In this document: in pieces, positions 45,209 through 53,443 of the stretch
Numbering within the stretch: position 1 is the stretch's first letter
Layout: each line of letters opens with the position of its first letter
Origin: Roseibium sp.
Lineage (GTDB): Bacteria; Pseudomonadota; Alphaproteobacteria; Rhizobiales; Stappiaceae
Assembly: GCA_017643925.1 (NCBI GenBank)
Contig: JAEPML010000001.1
Coordinates: forward strand, 124,001 to 188,000
Direction of reading: 5' to 3'
Length of the DNA stretch: 64,000 nucleotides
Made by a program: the position numbers and the translations under genes
The notes under the pieces: model-generated
What the model was told of the DNA's origin: nothing
What the model saw: only the letters and a program-made list of their open reading frames with translations
The model's database searches: none

Positions 45209-46081
45209 GTGGAGCTGCTTGAACTTCTGAATTTCTACGTCATTCCGGGCATCGTGCTCGGCTCGATCTACGCTCTGGGTGCGGTCGGCATCACGCTGAT
45301 CTTTGCTATCCTGCGGTATGCGCATCTGGCTCATGGCGACCTGGCAACGCTTGGTGCCTTTATCGCCCTGGCAGTCGTCACCGCGCTTGGCGTGTCACCG
45401 CTCGTTGCACTGCCGGTTGCCATCATTGCAACCGCGGCGGTCGCTGTCGGCATTGACAAGGTCTTCTATGAACATCTGCGCGAACGCCCGAAAATCGTCA
45501 CCGTGATGGCGTCGCTGGGCATCGCACTGATGGTCCGTTCGGTCGTCCAGGTCGTGTGGGGGGTCGATACTCAGACCTATACGCGCGGGATCGTTCGTCC
45601 CGAAGACTATTTCGGTCTGCGGATCCGGGATCGGGAACTCTACACCGTCGCTGCCATGCTGCTTCTGGTCGGCGGACTGCAACTTTTCCTGACCCGCTCC
45701 AAATGGGGCAAGGCCATGCGGGCCATGTCGGACAACCCGAACCTGGCATTGCTTTCGGGCATCGACAACAAGAAGGTTGTCATGCTCACCTGGATCATTG
45801 CGGGTGGATTGTGTGCGGCCTCCGGTTTCTTCCTCGGTCTCAACACCGAGCTGAAATCGATGATGGGCTGGCACATGCTTCTTCCGATGTTCGCGGCGGC
45901 CATTCTCGGCGGTGTCGGACGGGTTGAGGGAGCCGTGCTCGGGGGGCTTATTGTCGGTATCGCAGAAGAGCTGTCGGTCCTGGTGATCCCGAGCGAATAC
46001 AAGGCCGCCATGGCGTTTGCCATTTTGTTGTTCATGCTGCTTGTGCGCCCGACAGGGCTGCTCAAGGGCAAGGTACTTTAG
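45209..46081 (+). CDS. livH: Branched-chain amino-acid ABC permease LivH-type
   Basis: The protein has 290 residues, GTG start, eight or so membrane segments. The LivH pattern is visible in PGIVLGSIYALGAVGITLIF, the loop MRAMSDNPNLALLSGID (the EAA-like contact with the ATPase) and GGVGRVEGAVLGGLIVGI. It forms the transmembrane channel with LivM. Confidence 0.92.
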   Translation: MELLELLNFYVIPGIVLGSIYALGAVGITLIFAILRYAHLAHGDLATLGAFIALAVVTALGVSPLVALPVAIIATAAVAVGIDKVFYEHLRERPKIVTVMASLGIALMVRSVVQVVWGVDTQTYTRGIVRPEDYFGLRIRDRELYTVAAMLLLVGGLQLFLTRSKWGKAMRAMSDNPNLALLSGIDNKKVVMLTWIIAGGLCAASGFFLGLNTELKSMMGWHMLLPMFAAAILGGVGRVEGAVLGGLIVGIAEELSVLVIPSEYKAAMAFAILLFMLLVRPTGLLKGKVL

Positions 46082-46093
46082 GGAGGGCGCGAG

Positions 46094-47059
46094 ATGGAAT
46101 TTCTGGGTCTTGTCAACTATGCCCTCTTCATGGCGATCTTCATCGGCATCTATGCGCTGCTGGCGCTGGGTCTGAACATCCAGTGGGGATTTGCCGGGCT
46201 CTTCAACGCCGGGATTGCCGGTTTCTTTGCCGTCGGAGCCTATACGTCCGCCATCATCTCGACACCTCCGGCGGATGGTCGTTTTGGCGGATTTGACCTG
46301 CATTTCGTCCTTGGATGGATCGGCGCGATGCTGGCTGCCGCTCTCGTGGCGTGGCCGATCGGCAAGATCTGTCTGCGTTTCCGGTCCGACTATCTCGCGA
46401 TTGCCTCGATCGGCATCGCAGAGATCATCCGCCTGGTGATCAAGTCCGAGCCGGTGCTGACCAATGGTGCGCGCGGGATCTCGAACATTCCCCGTCCTGC
46501 CGGCGACATTGGCTACATGGAAAGCCAGGTCGCCTACCTGATCATCGTGCTGGCGGTTCTGATTGCCGCCTATGTTCTGGTTGAACGGCAGTTCAACGCC
46601 CCGTGGGGCCGGATGATGCGCGCAATCCGTGACAATGAAGACGCGGCGAAAGCCATGGGCAAGGACGTCGAGTTCCGTCGTCTTGAAGCCTTTATCTTCG
46701 GAGCGGCACTGATGGGCCTGGGTGGGGCGCTCTTTGCGCATTTTAACCGGGCGATCACGCCGGAAGCCATCGATCCGATGGTGGCGACCTTCCTGGTCTG
46801 GATCATGCTGATCCTCGGTGGGTCGGGCAACAACCGGGGCGCGATCCTAGGAGCTGCCGTCGTCTGGATCATTTGGTCCGTTTCAGAGATTGCAACTGAT
46901 CGCCTTCCGCATGAATATGCGGTTCAGGCAAAATACATCCGCTTGTTCCTCATTGGCCTGATGCTTCAGCTTGTTCTGAGGTTTAGACCGGAGGGACTGC
47001 TGCCCGAACCGCTTCGGGGAGACCAGCGGACAGCAAAAACGGGTGCGGACCAGAACTAG
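46094..47059 (+). CDS. livM: Branched-chain amino-acid ABC permease LivM-type
   Basis: The protein has 321 residues. ALGLNIQWGFAGLFNAGIAG and the coupling loop GRMMRAIRDNEDAAKAMG with FRRLEAFIFGA are the LivM hallmarks, and GGSGNNRGAILGAAVVW follows. GGGAGG precedes the ATG. It pairs with LivH in the inner membrane. The gene for the binding protein begins 94 bases later. Confidence 0.93.
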   Translation: MEFLGLVNYALFMAIFIGIYALLALGLNIQWGFAGLFNAGIAGFFAVGAYTSAIISTPPADGRFGGFDLHFVLGWIGAMLAAALVAWPIGKICLRFRSDYLAIASIGIAEIIRLVIKSEPVLTNGARGISNIPRPAGDIGYMESQVAYLIIVLAVLIAAYVLVERQFNAPWGRMMRAIRDNEDAAKAMGKDVEFRRLEAFIFGAALMGLGGALFAHFNRAITPEAIDPMVATFLVWIMLILGGSGNNRGAILGAAVVWIIWSVSEIATDRLPHEYAVQAKYIRLFLIGLMLQLVLRFRPEGLLPEPLRGDQRTAKTGADQN

Positions 47060-47153
47060 GCCCGCTTCCTCGGGACACGGCTAAACTTTGAGCTGTGGTC
47101 ACCCGAAAGCCCAAAGACCCGGCGAAGACCGGATAATTGAGGAGGTACTCTTA

Positions 47154-48359
47154 ATGAAAACCAAGTTTTTTGCACTTGCTGCTGGTCTGATGACTGCAAC
47201 CGCACTGGCAACTGCCCCGGCCAAAGCCGACGTCAAGATCGGTCTTCTGGGCGGTATTTCCGGCCCGATCGCAGCCATGGCACCGGCCATGATCGACGCG
47301 GCCCAGCTGGCTGTTCAGCAGGTTAACGAGCAGGGCGGCATCGGCGCCAACGAGAAACTCGTTGGTGTGGTTGGCGACAGTGCCTGTAACCCGCAGAACG
47401 GTACGGACGCTGCCACCAAGGCCGTGAACATCGAAGGTGTTGTTGGCACCGTTGGTCCGCATTGCTCCGGTGCTGTTCTGGCTGCAGCCGGCTCCGTGAC
47501 CATCCCCGCCGGCATCACGCTGATCACGCCGTCCGGAACCTCGCCTGAAATCTCCAACCTGGAAGACAAGGGCACCGTGTTCCGTACTGTTCCGTCCGAT
47601 GACTATCAGGGTCGTGCGCTGGCACGTACCATGAAGGAACAGGGCTACGGCAAGGTCGCTGTTGCATATCTCAACAACGACTACGGCACAGGTTTGGCCG
47701 GTGCGTTCAAGGCTGAGTATGTCGATGAACTCGGTGGTGAAATCACGCAGTTCGCAGCACATGAAGAAGGCAAGGCGTCCTACCGCTCCAACCTGGCTGA
47801 ACTTGCCAAGGGTGGCGCAGACACGCTGGTCATCTTCGACTATGGCGATGGCACTGGCCTCACCATTCTGCGTCAGGCACTGGAAAACGGTTTCTTCGAG
47901 AAATTCGTTGGTGGTGACGGCATGAAGTCCGACGCCGTGATCAACGAACTTGGCGCTGAAAACCTTGCCAGCTTCGTGGCCTCTTCGCCGGTTGGTGAGA
48001 AGTCCGAGTCCCTGGACATGTTCAACGAAGCCTTCAAGGGCGTCGGTGGCGATCCGGACGCGATCTTTGTTTCCAACTCCTACGATGCGGCTTTCCTCCT
48101 GGCCCTGGCTGTTGAAAAGGCCGGCGGCAAGAAAGAAGGCGTGGCAGCGGCCATGGTTGAAGTTTCAAACGGCGAAGGTGAATCCATCCTCCCGGGTGAG
48201 TGGAAGAAGGCGAAAGAGCTGATCGCAGCTGGCACCGCCATCGACTACAAGGGCGCAGCTGGCGACCATAACTTCGACGAAAAAGGCGACGTTCCGGGCA
48301 CCTACGCTCTTTGGGAAGTCGGCTCCGACGGCTACGAAGTTGTCACCGAAATGAAGTAA
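47154..48359 (+). CDS. Branched-chain amino-acid ABC substrate-binding protein
   Basis: The protein has 401 residues with a signal peptide (FFALAAGLMTATALATAPAKA). The start ATG has GAGGAGGT seven bases upstream; an upstream frame is not conserved. The type I periplasmic binding fold shows VKIGLLGGISGPIAAM, GVVGDSACNPQNG, GVVGTVGPHCSGAVL and LITPSGTSPEI. It delivers substrate to the LivGFHM complex. Its codon use is unusually biased to preferred codons, consistent with high expression. It is last in the operon and followed by a terminator. Confidence 0.93.
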   Translation: MKTKFFALAAGLMTATALATAPAKADVKIGLLGGISGPIAAMAPAMIDAAQLAVQQVNEQGGIGANEKLVGVVGDSACNPQNGTDAATKAVNIEGVVGTVGPHCSGAVLAAAGSVTIPAGITLITPSGTSPEISNLEDKGTVFRTVPSDDYQGRALARTMKEQGYGKVAVAYLNNDYGTGLAGAFKAEYVDELGGEITQFAAHEEGKASYRSNLAELAKGGADTLVIFDYGDGTGLTILRQALENGFFEKFVGGDGMKSDAVINELGAENLASFVASSPVGEKSESLDMFNEAFKGVGGDPDAIFVSNSYDAAFLLALAVEKAGGKKEGVAAAMVEVSNGEGESILPGEWKKAKELIAAGTAIDYKGAAGDHNFDEKGDVPGTYALWEVGSDGYEVVTEMK

Positions 48360-48387
48360 GTTTCTTCCTTCAAGAAGAAATTTTCGG

Positions 48388-48417
48388 AACCGGCGGTTGG
48401 AAACGATCGCCGGTTTT
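48388..48417 (+). terminator. Rho-independent terminator of liv operon
   Basis: AACCGGCG (48388-48395) pairs with CGCCGGTT (48108 bases downstream in register, at 48408-48415) and runs into TTTT. It lies about 30 bases after the binding-protein stop. Confidence 0.75.
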
Positions 48418-48503
48418 CGCTTGTCCAGCCGTGTCCGGTGGGCCGGGTTTTGTTCTTGAATAACCTCTTACCCCGCAGATGATTTCCCGTTATACACGCC
48501 GCC

Positions 48504-49682
48504 ATGCGTGATCTGGATGTTCTTGTGCTCGGCGGCGGGGCTGCCGGTCTGATGTGTGCGATTGAAGCGGGCAAGCGTGGGCGCAAGGTGTTGGTGATCG
48601 ACCATGCCAAGCGCCCGGCCGACAAGATCCGTATTTCAGGTGGCGGGCGCTGCAACTTCACCAACCTGCATTGTTCACCTGCGAATTTCCTGTCCCAAAA
48701 CCCGCGTTTTTGTGTGTCGGCCCTGAAGCGCTACACTCAACAGGACTTCCTGGCACTGGTGGACCGTCATCGGATCTCCTGGCACGAAAAGACACTTGGT
48801 CAGCTGTTTTGCGACGAAAGTGCCAGGGACATCATCCAGATGCTGCTGAGCGAGCTGGAGGCGGCAGGCGGGACGCTGCAACTGGAAACGGAAATCAAAT
48901 CCGTCAGCAAGCCGGATGACCTGTTTTCCGTGGCGACATCCAAAGGGCCCTTGCGGGCGCGTTCTCTTGTCGTGGCAACCGGAGGCCCATCCATCCCGAA
49001 AATGGGGGCGACCGGTTTTGGTTATGAACTTGCCAGGCAATTCGGCCTGACCATTGTCCCTCCACGCGCTGCACTCGTTCCGCTGACATTTTCCGATGCC
49101 AACAAGGAACTGTGCAGCCGTCTGTCCGGTGTGTCGGTGGACGCGAAGGTCAGTTTTCAAAAGACCACGTTTCGGGAAGGATTGCTCTTCACCCATCGTG
49201 GCCTGTCCGGTCCGTCGATCCTGCAGATCTCGTCCTACTGGCAGGAAGGCAAGCCGATTTCGGTCAACCTGACACCGGAAGCCGACGTGTTCGAGGTGCT
49301 ACGAACCGCGCGGCAGGAAACACCAAAGCAGGATGTGAAAACCGCCGTTGCGCAGTTGCTGCCAAACCGGTTGGCAGAAGAACTTTCAAAAGTGTTTCAG
49401 CTCAAGGGGCGGCTTGCGGATCAGTCAGACAAGGTCTTGCGCCGGGCGGGCGACCAGCTGAACAGATGGCAGCTGACACCGGTGGGAACGGAAGGCTATC
49501 GCACCGCCGAAGTCACCCTTGGCGGCGTCGACACGAAGGAGCTTTCCTCAAAGACGATGGAAAGCAACAAGGTTCGCGGCCTCTATTTCATCGGTGAAGT
49601 GGTGGACGTCACGGGGCATCTTGGCGGCTTCAATTTCCAATGGGCCTGGTCCTCCGGGCATGCCGCCGGACAGGTCGTTTGA
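48504..49682 (+). CDS. HI0933/YhiN-type FAD-dependent flavoprotein
   Basis: The protein has 392 residues. The FAD motif LGGGAAGLMCAIEAGKRG starts near residue 8, followed by RISGGGRCNFTNL, LVVATGGPSIPKMGATG, LLFTHRGLSGPSIL and the C-terminal GEVVDVTGHLGGFNFQWAW. This matches the BaiN/YhiN group of flavoproteins, whose substrates are mostly unknown. A second member of the superfamily is at the right end of the window. Confidence 0.88.
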   Translation: MRDLDVLVLGGGAAGLMCAIEAGKRGRKVLVIDHAKRPADKIRISGGGRCNFTNLHCSPANFLSQNPRFCVSALKRYTQQDFLALVDRHRISWHEKTLGQLFCDESARDIIQMLLSELEAAGGTLQLETEIKSVSKPDDLFSVATSKGPLRARSLVVATGGPSIPKMGATGFGYELARQFGLTIVPPRAALVPLTFSDANKELCSRLSGVSVDAKVSFQKTTFREGLLFTHRGLSGPSILQISSYWQEGKPISVNLTPEADVFEVLRTARQETPKQDVKTAVAQLLPNRLAEELSKVFQLKGRLADQSDKVLRRAGDQLNRWQLTPVGTEGYRTAEVTLGGVDTKELSSKTMESNKVRGLYFIGEVVDVTGHLGGFNFQWAWSSGHAAGQVV

Positions 49683-49784
49683 GCCTGCTCTAAGCCATTC
49701 GTTCAAAAAGGGTTCCTGCGGCGGAGCGTTTTTTGATGACCGTCCCTCATTCCTCGCTATACTCGCGTCAAATCGAGGACGAAA

Positions 49785-50813
49785 ATGAAGCGTGTGACGA
49801 TACATGACGTCGCTGAAACGGCCGGCGTCAGCCTTGCGACCGTGGACAGGGTGTTGAATGGGCGCCCGGGTGTACGCAAGAAGACGATAGAAAAGGTCAA
49901 ACAGGCGGCAGAGACGCTGAACTACAAGCCGGATGTCTTTGCCGCCGGACTGGCAAAGAAGCGTCTCTACCGGCTTCATTTCCTTCTGCCGAATGGTCCC
50001 AACGCCTTTATGGAAGACCTGACCCACGAAGCCATGTCTCACGCGGAAACGATGAGCGGCGACCGAATGCATGTGCACGTGGAGCCGATCGATGCCTTCG
50101 ACGGTCACAGGGTTGCCGGAACTCTCGCGGTACTCGACGCGAGCGTCTGCGACGGGGTTGCTGTGGTCGCACCGGCCTTTCCCGAGGTGCGCGCGGCAAT
50201 CGACCGGCTACAGGACAGGGGTGTTCCGGTTGTCACGCTGGTCTCCGATCACCCTTCCTCTACCCGTCAGCATTTTGTCGGGATCGACAATGTGGCGGCC
50301 GGTCGAACGGCGGGGAGGTTGCTGGGGCGGTTTTTACCCAGACAAGGGGCGAAGGTTGGATTGATTGCCGGTTCTCTGGGGTTGAGGGACCATGCCGATC
50401 GCTATGCCGGATGCAAGCAGGTGATCGAGCAGGACTTTCCGCACCTGGAGCTTTTGAAGGTGCGCGAGGGGCGTGACGACAACACCCGCAATGCGGATCT
50501 CGTTCAGAAGCTCCTTGCAGATCATCCCGACCTTGCCGGCCTTTACAATATCGGTGCCGGTAATCGGGGCACGATCTCGGCCCTGAGCAAATCCGGTCGG
50601 GCCGGGGAAATCGTTTTTGTCGGGCATGAATTGACGCCCTATACGCGCGGAGCCCTGCAAGCCGACATTCTCGATGCGGTCATTGCACAGGACCCCGGCC
50701 ACGAGATCCGCAGTGCCATCCGGGTGCTGAAAGCGCTATGCGATGGGGTACCTATTATCGAAGGTCAGGAACGTATCGGAATTGATGTTTTCCTGAAGGA
50801 CAACCTGTCCTGA
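49785..50813 (+). CDS. LacI-family transcriptional regulator
   Basis: The protein has 342 residues. The N-terminal LacI helix-turn-helix is MKRVTIHDVAETAGVSLATV with the hinge region to residue 60. The periplasmic-binding-like domain has FVGIDNVAAGRTAGRLLG and YNIGAGNRGTISAL. The effector is probably a sugar. No sugar operon is next to it. The orphan sugar-type binding protein at 35.7 kb is the only candidate target here, and that link is speculative. Confidence 0.9.
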   Translation: MKRVTIHDVAETAGVSLATVDRVLNGRPGVRKKTIEKVKQAAETLNYKPDVFAAGLAKKRLYRLHFLLPNGPNAFMEDLTHEAMSHAETMSGDRMHVHVEPIDAFDGHRVAGTLAVLDASVCDGVAVVAPAFPEVRAAIDRLQDRGVPVVTLVSDHPSSTRQHFVGIDNVAAGRTAGRLLGRFLPRQGAKVGLIAGSLGLRDHADRYAGCKQVIEQDFPHLELLKVREGRDDNTRNADLVQKLLADHPDLAGLYNIGAGNRGTISALSKSGRAGEIVFVGHELTPYTRGALQADILDAVIAQDPGHEIRSAIRVLKALCDGVPIIEGQERIGIDVFLKDNLS

Positions 50814-50882
50814 ATACGGTTCGGCAAGTGGCTTTTCCGGGGCGTGTGTTAAAAAGTCGCCTCTAATACTCAATTTTTTGGA

Positions 50883-50911
50883 TTGACCTTTAAGGACGGT
50901 CGGCGCATATC
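50883..50911 (+). promoter_or_regulatory. Putative rirA promoter, possibly giving a leaderless mRNA
   Basis: TTGACC (50883-50888) is 17 bases from CATATC (50906-50911). The predicted start would fall on the ATG at 50918 itself. No convincing ribosome site precedes that ATG. Confidence 0.45.
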
Positions 50912-50917
50912 TAGGGT

Positions 50918-51382
50918 ATGCGCTTGACACAACAGACCAATTACGCCGTGCGCGCGCTCATGTATTGCGCCGTGAACCCGGACAAGCCGAGCAAGGTTGC
51001 CGATATTGCAGCCAGCTTCGAGATGTCCGAAACGCATTTGTTCAAGATCATGAAGGTCCTCGTTGACGCGAATCTGACCAAGACGATCCGCGGTCGCAAC
51101 GGTGGGGTGATGCTTGGACGTCCGGCAGAACAGATCACCGTCGGCGAAGTGGTTCGCGCGGCGGAAGAGAGCTTCCTTCTCGCAGAATGTTTCGACTCGG
51201 GCCGCAAGGATTGCCCGCTGATCGTTTCCTGCGGTTTCAACGGATTGTTGCATGAAGCCCTCGAAGCCTTCATGGAAGTGCTGGATGGAAAGTCGATTGC
51301 GGATCTGTCCGAAGACCGTTTCGGAATGCGGGATCTACTGAAGATCGATGTCGCGGAAACACCGATGGCCGCGAACGCCTGA
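50918..51382 (+). CDS. rirA: Rrf2-family iron-sulfur iron regulator RirA
   Basis: The protein has 154 residues. It begins MRLTQQTNYAVRALMYCA, the RirA start, with the winged helix SKVADIAASFEMSETHLFK and the wing RGRNGGVMLG. Three cysteines in AECFDSGRKDCPLIVSCGF match the Fe-S ligand triad of RirA. In rhizobia RirA represses iron-uptake genes under iron sufficiency through TGA-N9-TCA boxes. Two such boxes lie upstream of the next gene, hemP. The assignment to RirA rather than NsrR or IscR rests on the N-terminus, Cys spacing and this context. Confidence 0.87.
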   Translation: MRLTQQTNYAVRALMYCAVNPDKPSKVADIAASFEMSETHLFKIMKVLVDANLTKTIRGRNGGVMLGRPAEQITVGEVVRAAEESFLLAECFDSGRKDCPLIVSCGFNGLLHEALEAFMEVLDGKSIADLSEDRFGMRDLLKIDVAETPMAANA

Positions 51383-51410
51383 CCTTAACCCGGCCAGATC
51401 AGATAAGACA

Positions 51411-51441
51411 AAGGCGCCACCTTTCGGTAGGCGCCTTTTTT
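51411..51441 (+). terminator. Rho-independent terminator after rirA
   Basis: AAGGCGCC-ACC pairs with GGT-A-GGCGCCTT (one bulge) followed by TTTTTTT. It lies 29 bases past the rirA stop. Confidence 0.85.
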
Positions 51442-51604
51442 GTTTGGAAAACGCCTGGCTGGCTAGCCGCTGAGGGAGAGGAGAGGGCGGGTGGCTTGCC
51501 TGGCATTTTGTCCCCCTGGTGAACCAGGGGCCCTGTCTTCTGCAAAACCGGAGGACGCGATTTCCAGTTCCGTTTCGATCAGGCATTGCCTTGATAGGAA
51601 AAGT

Positions 51605-51619
51605 TGAGTATGAGTGTCA
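51605..51619 (+). promoter_or_regulatory. IRO box 1 (RirA site) upstream of hemP
   Basis: The sequence TGAGTATGAGTGTCA is an exact match to the TGA-N9-TCA iron-responsive operator. It lies 104 bases before the hemP start. Confidence 0.65.
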
Positions 51620-51629
51620 AGTATAAAGT

Positions 51630-51644
51630 TGACTTAAAAACTCA
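51630..51644 (+). promoter_or_regulatory. IRO box 2 (RirA site) upstream of hemP
   Basis: TGACTTAAAAACTCA is a second exact TGA-N9-TCA match, 25 bases downstream of the first. An overlapping TTTAGAAATTCCTA (51647-51660) vaguely resembles an Irr/ICE half-site but is not a full match. Confidence 0.65.
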
Positions 51645-51722
51645 TCTTTAGAAATTCCTATTGAAACGCCCTCCGAAGCCCCAGGTTTTTGGAAGGGCAA
51701 ACACAAGGCCAGGGACCGAATT

Positions 51723-51956
51723 GTGGCTATGACACCAACCGCAAACAGCCAGAAAAGCCGTCTTTCTTTAGCGCCCGCCATTCGGGCTCGCCAGGGACTC
51801 GCGGAGAAGGTCAAGACGGACTCAAAACGCGAACAGAAGACTGAGATCGATTCCCGGGAGCTTTTCAGCGGTCTGCGCCAGATCCAGATCCATCACAACG
51901 AAGAAACCTACCGCCTGTCGATCACCAAGCAAGGCAAATTGATTCTCACGAAGTAA
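51723..51956 (+). CDS. hemP: Hemin uptake protein HemP
   Basis: The protein has 77 residues. The conserved C-terminal core is LRQIQIHHNEETYRLSITKQ, ending GKLILTK, as in HemP/HmuP. The GTG at 51723 fits an AGGGA site seven bases upstream; an ATG two codons later is the alternative. In rhizobia HmuP activates haem-receptor expression. No haem transporter genes adjoin it here, so it acts on a remote locus. Two IRO boxes upstream and rirA next door indicate iron control. Confidence 0.86.
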   Translation: MAMTPTANSQKSRLSLAPAIRARQGLAEKVKTDSKREQKTEIDSRELFSGLRQIQIHHNEETYRLSITKQGKLILTK

Positions 51957-51972
51957 TTGATCAGACGACTGG

Positions 51973-52006
51973 GCGGGCAAAACCTGTTGCGTTTTGCCCG
52001 CTGAGT
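51973..52006 (+). terminator. Terminator after hemP
   Basis: GCGGGCAAAAC pairs perfectly with GTTTTGCCCGC (11 bp, loop of seven), followed by a weak TGAGTTTATT tail. It separates hemP from the convergent cyclase gene. Confidence 0.7.
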
Positions 52007-52020
52007 TTATTCGGCATTTA

Positions 52021-53304
52021 TCAAGCCGAAAAAATTGCCACAGGCTTGCCGACGCCGCGCAAGGCGTGCTCGCCCATCTCATTCAGTCCGGATTGCAGAT
52101 CGCCGGACAGGGCCTCCTTCACGGGGGCAGTCATGAGCAGTTCCCGCCCCAGAGGCTTGCACAGGGATTCAACGCGGCTGGTTTCGTTGACCGCACGGCC
52201 GATCACTGTGAAGTCGAGCCGGTTTTCGCCGCCGACATTGCCAAAAAAGACTTCGCCGCGGTGCAGTCCGATACCGATCTTGAGCGGCTGCCAGAGATCG
52301 GGATCAGGCAGGGTGTCGAGGGGAGTTTCGTTAAGGTCCTCGATTGCGGCAAGCGCGGCCCTTGAGGCCTTCACCGCGGCTTCTGCAGCCGCCTTTTCAC
52401 CAAGAACATTCTGGTCGAAGACAGCGAGAATGCCGTCGCCCATGAATTTCAGTATATCTCCGCCATGGTTCAGAACTGCATCTGAAACCCGGTCAAAATA
52501 GGCATTCAGGATGGCCGTGACTTCCGGGCCACTGAGGCGGTCTGCCAGCTGGGTGAAGCCGCGCATGTCCGACATGAAGACAACGGCCTTGATGGCATCC
52601 CCGTCGCCGCGCCGGATTTCACCGTCCAGGACACGACGGCCGGCAATCGGACCAAGATAGGTATCGGCCACGTTGCGCGCGATCCTCTGCACGATGTGGC
52701 GTTCGACGTGAAGCGCGAGTAGATCGATCAGGCTGCGAATGCGTTCCTTGTCCACCGGCGGAAAACCACCGGGTCGCTTGGTCGCGAAGGTCATGGCGTT
52801 GTGCATCTCGCCGGCAGCACTCAAGGGCAGGGCGACATAGGCGGTGTATCCCTCTTCCGCGAGGTCCTGCATCAGCGAACCGGCGTTCCGGCCTTCCTCG
52901 GTTTCCAGGTCCAGCTTGATAATCTCGCCTTCGCGCATCACCCGGAAGAGAGGATTGCTGGTGAACGAAACGGCATTGACCGCTGCAGCGTCGGCCGCGA
53001 TTTCGTCACAAAGCGTGTCCGTGCTGTTCCACACCCAGGAAAATCCGACAACGCGTGGGTGCAGCGTTCCGACGTGTAGCGTGCAGCGGTCGATAAAAAA
53101 ACCTGCTGCCTTGCAGCGCCACATGAACTCCTCGAACATCAGCATCACGCTGTCGATCTGTGTTGCATCGTGCAACAGCCAGTCGTGAACGTCTTCCAGT
53201 GTCTGTTGTTCGGGCGCACATGCCGGGCCCCTGTCGGAGCGTGCCAGCAGGTGGATGTGCTTTACATAGGTGCGCGGGGCGGGGTCTAGCACATGCAGGT
53301 TCAT
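52021..53304 (-). CDS. Class III adenylate/guanylate cyclase
   Basis: The protein has 427 residues from the ATG at 53302-53304, with GGAGAG just upstream. The N-terminal 200 residues look like a sensor region (GAF-like, no membrane segment). The catalytic domain starts near residue 225 with VVFMSDMRGFTQLADR, whose two Asp residues bind metal; ILKFMGDGILAVF carries the second Asp, and FTVIGRAVNETSRVE supplies the Arg/Asn transition-state residues. It makes cAMP most probably. A CRP-type palindrome occurs at 61862 in this window. Confidence 0.87.
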   Translation of the reverse strand: MNLHVLDPAPRTYVKHIHLLARSDRGPACAPEQQTLEDVHDWLLHDATQIDSVMLMFEEFMWRCKAAGFFIDRCTLHVGTLHPRVVGFSWVWNSTDTLCDEIAADAAAVNAVSFTSNPLFRVMREGEIIKLDLETEEGRNAGSLMQDLAEEGYTAYVALPLSAAGEMHNAMTFATKRPGGFPPVDKERIRSLIDLLALHVERHIVQRIARNVADTYLGPIAGRRVLDGEIRRGDGDAIKAVVFMSDMRGFTQLADRLSGPEVTAILNAYFDRVSDAVLNHGGDILKFMGDGILAVFDQNVLGEKAAAEAAVKASRAALAAIEDLNETPLDTLPDPDLWQPLKIGIGLHRGEVFFGNVGGENRLDFTVIGRAVNETSRVESLCKPLGRELLMTAPVKEALSGDLQSGLNEMGEHALRGVGKPVAIFSA

Positions 53305-53388
53305 GCTCTCTCCAGTCGGAACTATGAAGCTTTGCCCTCTAATCTGGTTGGCCAGCCGCAAAGTTCAATCTGAAAATGACCCGCGACA

Positions 53389-53426
53389 CAAAAAAGGCGG
53401 CGCATGGTATGAAGCCAGGCGCCACC
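53389..53426 (-). terminator. Rho-independent terminator of bet operon
   Basis: On the minus strand GGTGGCGC pairs with GCGCCGCC (one G-T pair) and is followed by TTTTTTTGTG. It lies about 20 bases after the betB stop. Confidence 0.8.
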
Positions 53427-53443
53427 TTGTCGTCTATTGAACC

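Noticed and set aside
51647-51660. Irr/ICE-type site upstream of hemP
   Set aside because: Only one half resembles TTTAGAA; the required second half TTCTAAA is missing, so it is noted but not called.
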